From contig NC_092878.1 of assembly GCF_028372415.1 (NCBI RefSeq), positions 27,386,903 to 27,450,902 on the forward strand: a DNA stretch of 64,000 nucleotides, in the 5' to 3' direction. Source of the DNA: Notamacropus eugenii. Lineage: Eukaryota; Chordata; Mammalia; Diprotodontia; Macropodidae. The translations under genes were made by a program, and so were the position numbers. Below, one piece after another: positions 57,865 to 64,000 of this stretch; position 1 is the first letter of the stretch, and every line of letters starts with the position of its first letter. A model generated the notes under the pieces. The model was not told the DNA's origin and did not search any database. It saw only the letters and a program-made list of their open reading frames with translations.

Positions 57865-58220
57865 AGTCTGGCACTGAAAGCCCTCCCCAATCTGCCTTCC
57901 ATCTATTTTTTTCTAGCCTTATGACATGCTCCTCTCTTACAGAACTGTTTCGACCAAACTGACCCACTTGGCCATTCTCCACACTTACAATGCTTTCCCT
58001 TCTCTCTGCCTTTCTATAACATTCCGCTCAGGTGCCACTTCCGGTACGAAGCCTTCCCCAATACCATTCTCTTTTTCTTTTCTATCTTCTTCGTAGATGT
58101 TATATCTCCCAGTAATACCTAAGTTCCTTGAGGGCAGGGATGACATATTTGCATAGGTATGCTCAGCACCCGGCATAATGTCTTACACAAGTTATGCACT
58201 CAATGTTAGGTGAATTAAAT
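57865..58220 (+). mobile_element. LINE-2 3' end, sense
   Basis: AAAGCCCTCCCCAATCTGCC, TCAGGTGCCACTTCCGGTAC, TTCCTTGAGGGCAGGGATGA and a tail near TGCACTCAATGTTAGG match L2. Confidence 0.88.
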
Positions 58221-58439
58221 TAAAACCCACACAGTCGTTTTCAGATTAACCATCCCCATCTTGCTTGTGAAGGCATTTATTTGAATACCAGTCTAAGACT
58301 TTCCATTTACTCTTATCAAATTTAATCTTACTACATTCAGTCAAATGTTATAATTTATCAAGATCTTTTTGTATCCTGACTCTGCCTTGCAACTGTTAGC
58401 CAGTCTTATCAATTTTAGCTTCTCTGAATTTTATTAATA

Positions 58440-58775
58440 AGTATGTCATCTCTGACCGTACCCAAAGCATTTTCATTGGCTTGGAATGTTCTCTCTCTTG
58501 GTTTCCCTGACTTCCTTCAAGTTCCAAGTAAAATCTCACCCTCTATAGGAAGCCTTTCCCTATCCCTCCTAATTCTAGCGCCTTTCCTCTGTGGAATATT
58601 TCCAGTTTATCCTGTATACACCTTGTCTGTACATTTGCATGTTATCTCCCATATTAGACTTGTAAGCACTTGGCAGCAAGAACGATTTGTGCCATCCTTT
58701 GCATCCCCAGAATTTGCACAATGCCTGGCACATATGAAGTATTTAATAAATGTTTACTGACTGACTAGCAAAAAT
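58440..58775 (+). mobile_element. LINE-2 3' end, sense
   Basis: TTTTCATTGGCTTGGAATGT, GCCTGGCACATATGAAGTAT and TTAATAAATGTTTACTGACT form an L2 tail. It lies just past the proposed OIP5 poly(A) site. Confidence 0.88.
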
Positions 58776-58819
58776 ATTAAACCAGAAATTTCTTTATGAT
58801 AATAAATACACAGGACATC

Positions 58820-59502
58820 ATAATTTTCACCAACTTCTTTTAATAAATTTTTAAAAATAAGTAGAGATTCATAGGTAAGAAAAATAAAAAACAAAAAGCT
58901 GCAAAAATACAGTGAGTGTATCGAGATTTCAGTAGTATTTATATGAACAATTGCTTTGTATAGGGTTAAAATTATATTAATATCCCATTTACTTTTCACT
59001 GATACTTCAAGCAAAAGACATATCTGGAGAACAATCATACATCTTAAGTTTGGGGCACATATAGCCCACTATAATTACAAATAACCTTTGAATTTATAGT
59101 CATTAAATATTATTTTATCTTTTTAAAAAAGGACTATACTGACATTGATAAGCTGAAAAAATTTTTCTTAACATAACTGAATTCTGAAGCACCGCAAAAT
59201 GGTCATTGAAGAGAAGTTTCAATAAACTTACTTAGTAAGAAAATGTTCTTAAAGATGAATTACTTTATGAAATTTGAATCTTGTATATTCCTGGTTTTTC
59301 AAAGCTTTCTCCTTACCTTACTTTTCCAGTTGCAATTTATCAATAGATCTGGTTAATCAGAAGAGAAAGAATACTTGGGGGGGAGTCTGCCAGTCAGAAA
59401 TTAACCAAAGTCAAGACAGGATACACAAGACATCATTCGATACTTCCTGAGATCACAGTGCCAAAAAACCCTACTCTCAAAGGTTTGTTTCTGATTCAAA
59501 TG
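58820..59502 (-). other. OIP5: OIP5 3' untranslated region (end approximate)
   Basis: The AT-rich stretch downstream of the OIP5 stop on the minus strand contains no repeat that I recognise. The best poly(A) hexamer is ATTAAA on the minus strand at 58844-58839, with GT-rich sequence beyond it. This gives a UTR of about 0.68 kb. A plus-strand L2 3' end lies immediately beyond. Confidence 0.55.
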
Positions 59503-59601
59503 TTAATCTAGCTCTACATCCAGTGGTCCATGGATAACCCTCTTGAGATCCTCAATTATTGTTGTTAAGTTAGAGTCCATCATCAGAATCTTCTCTTTCA
59601 G
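59503..59601 (-). CDS. OIP5: OIP5 (Mis18-beta) terminal coding exon
   Basis: On the minus strand an acceptor TTGTTTCCTAG precedes 33 codons ending in TAA (59505-59503). The peptide starts LKEKILMMDSNLTT, continues IIEDLKRVIHG and ends PLDVELD. It aligns with the human C-terminus that starts LKEKIVLTHNRLKS; the first five residues are identical apart from the end, and the tail has diverged, as is usual for this fast-evolving protein. OIP5/Mis18-beta pairs with Mis18-alpha and M18BP1 to license CENP-A loading at centromeres in late mitosis and G1. This C-terminal helix forms the coiled coil between the subunits. Phase 0 agrees with the preceding exon. Confidence 0.9.
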   Translation of the reverse strand: MKEKILMMDSNLTTIIEDLKRVIHGPLDVELD

Positions 59602-59879
59602 CTAGGAAACAAACAGTAATCCAAAAATTCAGCATATATTAAGCTATCTGGTGACAAGACCGTCTTTACATTTAAGCTAGGTCACTGGCAATATTCTTTC
59701 AAGACTCAAATTGTATATTAAGTCCACTTCTGTTTTTGCTTTTTACTATAAAACTGAAACACCACTAGGAAACCAGCAAACACTCAAGAGCAAAAGGAAA
59801 TTAAACAGAATACCCAGGTTATTATGAAATAATTTAGACCAGTAAAGAACAGAGGCAGCCATGTAATAACACAATCTTA

Positions 59880-60180
59880 TTTTCATTATGTCCTTCCAAA
59901 TGGATCTTTTCTCTACATCACTTCCTAAGTCTTAACCTATTTATTTTAAGATGCAATTCTGTCATTATTTATAGTGTAATAACATTCTATTCCACTGACA
60001 TACTACAGTTTATTCAACCATTTCCCAATCACTGGACATTAGAATTTTTTCCCCATTAGTTTAGTAGGATTTAGTTACTACTATTTTTCAAAATCAACAA
60101 AGCCTTAATGTCTCACAAATACTAATATGTTTCATTGCTTAATATATTTATCAGAGGTAATAAAGAATTCAAATTAACTC
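59880..60180 (-). mobile_element. L1-type 3' region, antisense
   Basis: TAACATTCTATTCCACTGAC, AGTTTATTCAACCATTTCCC and AATCACTGGACATTAGAATT are the reversed ORF2 C-terminal region, diverged. Confidence 0.6.
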
Positions 60181-61129
60181 TAACAGCCAACAGAATTTTT
60201 TTTAAAGTTTTAAAGAATCTCCAAACTTAGGCAAGATTTATTTACAGATATATATATATTTTAAGCCTGTATCATGCAGATAATCAGAGTCTTGGCTTAT
60301 TAAGACTAGAGGGCTTAAAATTTATAAACTCATGGTTCTTCAGTTTCAAATATAAGAAGGAGATTTTTGCCAAGCATAGAAAGAAATAGGATATGCAATG
60401 GAGTTTTACTGGGCTGTTTGTTGAAGTAAAAATTTCTAGCCTTGTCAGATGGACCCAAATTTCAACAAAAGTTCCAATAAGTTTCTCCAAAGCCAAATAT
60501 AAGGGATGGTGGGTTATCAGTGGAGACAAAGCCAAAAAATATTGGACCTTAGGAAGCCAGAGGCTCTTGAGTACTCAAAGACTGGGAGCTAAAGTACCCG
60601 ATCCACATTCAGCTCCTCATTTTGGGCTATAGAGCAGGAAATAGGTTATGTATTCAGTCTAGTTTCTAACGACACAAACATCAGTCATCATCCGCCACTT
60701 GCAGAGCTCTCAGAACTATACGACTCCTTGCCAGTGGCAATAGGGGAAGGGCTTGTGCCCTGTGGGACTCCCATCTATCAGAAATGTGGAGTTACAAGGT
60801 ACCAGAGGTACTAAGTAGGCAAATCTATACTTCTCAGAATTCAGAGACCACGACCTAAGTGTTAGCTCAGTTTGAAGGGTAATGTCTAGGTGTGCCTCAT
60901 CCCCTGTTTAAAAAATCAAAGTTCAACCCAGAGAACCCAAACACCACCTACTTACTTATCTGGCCATAATTCCCTATTGCCTCCACACCTGACTCAATAC
61001 AGCTGTGGAGACTAACCCCACTACCCTTCACTGATACTGTGCTCATCAGAGGGCCCCAGAGGGTACAGGTCTCTTTTTCCCCCATCAACTGGCTCTTCTC
61101 CCAAACTCTGAATGAGTAAAGGAAGCAAG

Positions 61130-63120
61130 GGTAAGAGTTTGCCAGTCAGAGTCACCGTCTGCCTGAGGTCCCCTCCCTATCCACTCAGCTCTCCTCCTCT
61201 TTCCATTGTGTCTTCTCCCCATCATTCACCTCCCCTACTTCTTGGATCTCTTCCTTTCTCTCTCTTTCCTTCTACTGCTATTCAGGGAAAGCTGGCTTCC
61301 CCTCTAACAGTTATCTTTTCCAAGACTGAGGGCTTATTCTTTCATGCTCCTCAATACCCTGGGCATACTTCTGGATTTTTCATGGCTCCTTTTATTTTTT
61401 TCATTTCATTTTTTTCAATTAGCCAAAATCTATTTCTCACAGCCACTTTCCCTCTGATACCATTCCACAGCAGCTGCTCCTTTGGTTCACTGCCTCCATT
61501 GGGACCACACAATTCAAATTCTTGGGGGCAGTCATGTTCTAGGCTCCATATTATTTCTCCTTCTTTCTCAAGAAAGAAGGCTCACTGGCTTCCTCTTCAT
61601 CCCAATGGGGTCCTCATACTCAGGGGGGTTTTAGTAAACATGCTAGTGTCTCCTAAAATGCCATGGACTCCCTATTTTACTCCACATCCTCTGACCTACA
61701 TCATTACTCCCTCTGCATCTCTGCCACCCACAGCAGTAGTCATATCTTAGATCTTACCATCTCTCTGTCTGCCCTAATCCTCTTCTTTATCGTCACTGTG
61801 AAGTCAATCCCTGCACTCCTCCCCTGTTCTACTAGCTCCTGCTACAGTTTTACTTACTACCTCCCCAACACATTCTTGGTTGATGATTTCAACTATATAC
61901 CAATGACCACTTGATCACTAAATCTAATGACCTTTTCCCAGCCTCAATCTTCTTGACCTCTCTCCAGTTTTTTTCATGTTTATTTACCACATCTCTTTTT
62001 ACTGGATATTCTTCTCCTACCTCGGCTTCTGTGATACTGCTCTCTCCTAGTTTTTCTATACATATGACTGCTTGATCTCAGTCTTCTTTGATGAATTATA
62101 CATCCACTTCCTATCTATTGAGTCAGAGTGCCTTTCATAGCTGTCTGGAGCCCTGATCTCCTCCTGGTGATCTGCTCCCTTGAGTTCAAAGATCATCTCT
62201 GCAAATAACTCCCTATGTTATAAATCCAGCATTAATCACTCTCTAGTCCCACATCACTAACTGCTTACTAAAGAGCTCCACCTGGATTTCCCATCAGCAT
62301 CTAAAACTCAACATGTTCAAAACAGAACTTTACTTTTTCCCTCTATATATCCCCTCCTCCAAATTCCCGTTTAAACTAAAGATATCACCATCCTCTTGGT
62401 CATCCTTTCAGTCATGTCTACTCCTCATCCTCCATAGCCAATCATCTGTCCAGTGTTTCTTCTACTGCCACAATATCTCTTGCATCCATCACTTTCTTTC
62501 TACTCATACAGTCAAAACACAAGCTCAGGCCTTTATCCCTTTTCATAAAATGGCAAAAATGGTATCCCTGCTAATAATCTCTCCCCTCTCCAATCCATCC
62601 ATCACAAGACTGCCTAATTCATATTCCTAACACAAAGGTCTTGCCCCTGTTATTTTCTTGTTACAAAATATTCAATTTCTTCTAGGACAAAAGCAACCTC
62701 CTCATTCAAGAACTTGATATCTGCCCCCCTCAAAAAACAGACTTGCCCTAACTTTCCAAACATTTCATTGTACTCCCTGTCCCACCCCCAACCCCCCACC
62801 TAATCTATGTTCTGGCCAAGCTAGTTTGTTAGCACTTCCTTGAACTCAATATTCCAGCTACCATCTTTTTATTCCTTTAGACAGACTGTTCACTACGCAT
62901 GAAATGAACTCCTTATCTTAGCTGCTAAGTCCCTAGCTTTCTTCAAGGCCAAGGGCCAGCACCATGTACTTGAAACCTGCCCTGAATCTTATATTTACTT
63001 GCATGTATAGATGCTGTATCCACTAGAAAGAACAAATAGTTGGATGATTGCTTTATTTTTGATTTTCTATCTCCAGCTCCCAGGGCAGTCCTAGAAACAT
63101 AGTTGGCACTTAATGTTTTA
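61130..63120 (+). mobile_element. LINE-2, long sense copy in the OIP5 last intron
   Basis: Pyrimidine-rich L2 coding-strand sequence includes AAACTCAACATGTTCAAAAC, CAGAACTTTACTTTTTCCCT and a 3' end with GTTGGCACTTAATG. The 212-codon open frame at 61112-61750 is Ser/Pro/Leu-rich, falls in this element and is not a host gene. It is antisense to OIP5. Confidence 0.75.
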
Positions 63121-63217
63121 AAAATTCAAATCTATCCACTTCAATCTATTTCTGTTAGTGCAAATGATCAAGAGGATTATATTTAAATGAGAAATATAAA
63201 ATAAAATGAAAGTTTAC

Positions 63218-63299
63218 CTTTGAAATTTGAGCATTTAGATCCTTAATAGGAAATTCTGTCTCTGATGCATTTACCATAGATTTTGTTTTTAAAAAGTAG
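63218..63299 (-). CDS. OIP5: OIP5 (Mis18-beta) penultimate coding exon
   Basis: The 82-bp minus-strand exon lies between an acceptor (TCTGTGTTCTTACAG) and a donor (GTAAACTTT). The first base completes a codon, probably the conserved Cys, followed by YFLKTKSMVNASETEFPIKD and LNAQISK. This matches human YLLKTKAIVNASE and SEKIAELKEK across the exon junction. The block is the end of the Yippee/Mis18 globular domain and the start of the C-terminal coiled coil. Earlier exons, with the zinc-binding CxxC motifs, were not found up to 64000 and must lie beyond the window. Confidence 0.92.
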
Positions 63300-64000
63300 C
63301 TGTAAGAACACAGAGAAGTCATCAGTATTAGTTTCCTTCACTTAACAGAGTATATTCCAACAACACTACCTACAAAACCAATTTCTATGGAGCAAATCCT
63401 ACATTATTACTGACCTTCCCCATAAATAAGAGAACAGAGGAGGGGTGAAGAGACTGGAGGTCACAGTGAGGATAAAGAGAAATTTCTGTTACACAACTGA
63501 TAATGGAATAGTGAAACCCCTTGGGAAATAAAGTGTGGCAGTAATGGAAAGACAATCAGGTATGGGTAATCCACAGGATCTTCTGAAGGAAAGAACCCAA
63601 GCCCAGTGAGTGGCACTAGGCAAGTGATCACTGTTATTCCTTACTACCGGCTCCCAGGATGCTACACCTCCCCTGGCCCCCCAATCTCTGATCTTAACAA
63701 TTTTCCCTCAATGGTCCTAAAGTATGCAGTGTCTACTAACACACCAAGTAAGTGAAGACTGAGTTGGGGAGAAGGTGTCCCTGTTACCAATCTCTGCAGT
63801 GGTTAGAGGGAAGGTGTATTTCTGCATCTCTGAAAGCTATTTCCCACAGAAGCCCTGCTACACATGGTGGTTAGATTGTATAGTACAGTAAGTACAGTAC
63901 CATAATATATTAGGCTTAAATAGGCCGTGGTGGAAACCTGTTCACTATAACAGTATATGGAAAAATGCCTTTGCAGTTTCAAACAGGTCACTAAAATAAG
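63300..64000. other. OIP5 upstream intron, partial
   Basis: This is intronic sequence upstream of the penultimate OIP5 exon. I recognise no exon or mobile element in it on either strand. Confidence 0.6.

Larger units (their letters stand above)
59602..63217 (-). other. OIP5: Last intron of OIP5
   Basis: The 3.6-kb intron runs between the two recognised OIP5 exons. It holds an L1-type 3' end at about 59.88-60.18 kb in the same orientation as OIP5 and a long L2 copy on the opposite strand (61.13-63.12 kb). The stretch 60.2-61.1 kb shows nothing that I recognise. Confidence 0.8.

Noticed and set aside
61112-61750. 212-codon open frame, the longest in the window
   Set aside because: It is Ser/Pro/Leu-rich and lies within a sense LINE-2 copy. 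It has no recognisable domain and is antisense to the OIP5 intron.
63300-64000. Search for further OIP5 exons (Mis18/Yippee domain)
   Set aside because: I found no minus-strand sequence matching the CGSCGIPVGFHLY region before the window edge.

Overview
The window looks like marsupial nuclear DNA. Its SINEs are tRNA-derived with RTE-type 3' tails. LINE-2 and L3/CR1 copies are long and well preserved, and L1 and half-L1 (HAL1) tails have a marsupial look. The three recognisable genes match the mammalian block CHP1 - OIP5-AS1 - OIP5 (human 15q15). The species cannot be fixed from sequence alone.

Region 1 (1 to about 32.5 kb, plus strand) is the 3' part of CHP1, calcineurin B homologous protein 1. 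Five coding exons (residues 47-195 in human numbering) are present with intact splice sites and conserved phases. They are followed by a 1.9-kb 3'UTR and an AATAAA signal. Exons 1 and 2 were not seen and should lie upstream. The introns are packed with antisense LINE-2, L3/CR1, L1/HAL1 and MIR-like SINEs. A broken class III-like endogenous retrovirus lies in intron 4.

Region 2 (about 37.3 to 54.8 kb, plus strand) is OIP5-AS1 (Cyrano), a long non-coding RNA. It has a CpG-rich, CCAAT-studded promoter with a YY1-type ATGGCGG element, small 5' exons, and a terminal exon of about 8.2 kb almost free of repeats. That exon carries the near-perfect miR-7 site by which Cyrano is known to trigger miR-7 destruction.

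Region 3 (about 58.8 to 64 kb, minus strand) is the 3' end of OIP5 (Mis18-beta, a centromere licensing factor): the last two coding exons and a 3'UTR. It faces OIP5-AS1 tail to tail. On visible poly(A) signals the two genes are about 4 kb apart, so they may not overlap here as they do in human.

The main points for a second look are: the converging array of nine CCAAT/ATTGG boxes around OIP5-AS1 exon 1; two possible spliced micropeptides starting at the same ATG in that exon; the miR-7 site; nested L1-in-L3 insertions in CHP1 intron 2; and a 94%-identical 82-bp direct repeat inside an ancient L3 copy. I found no evidence of a wholly new system.
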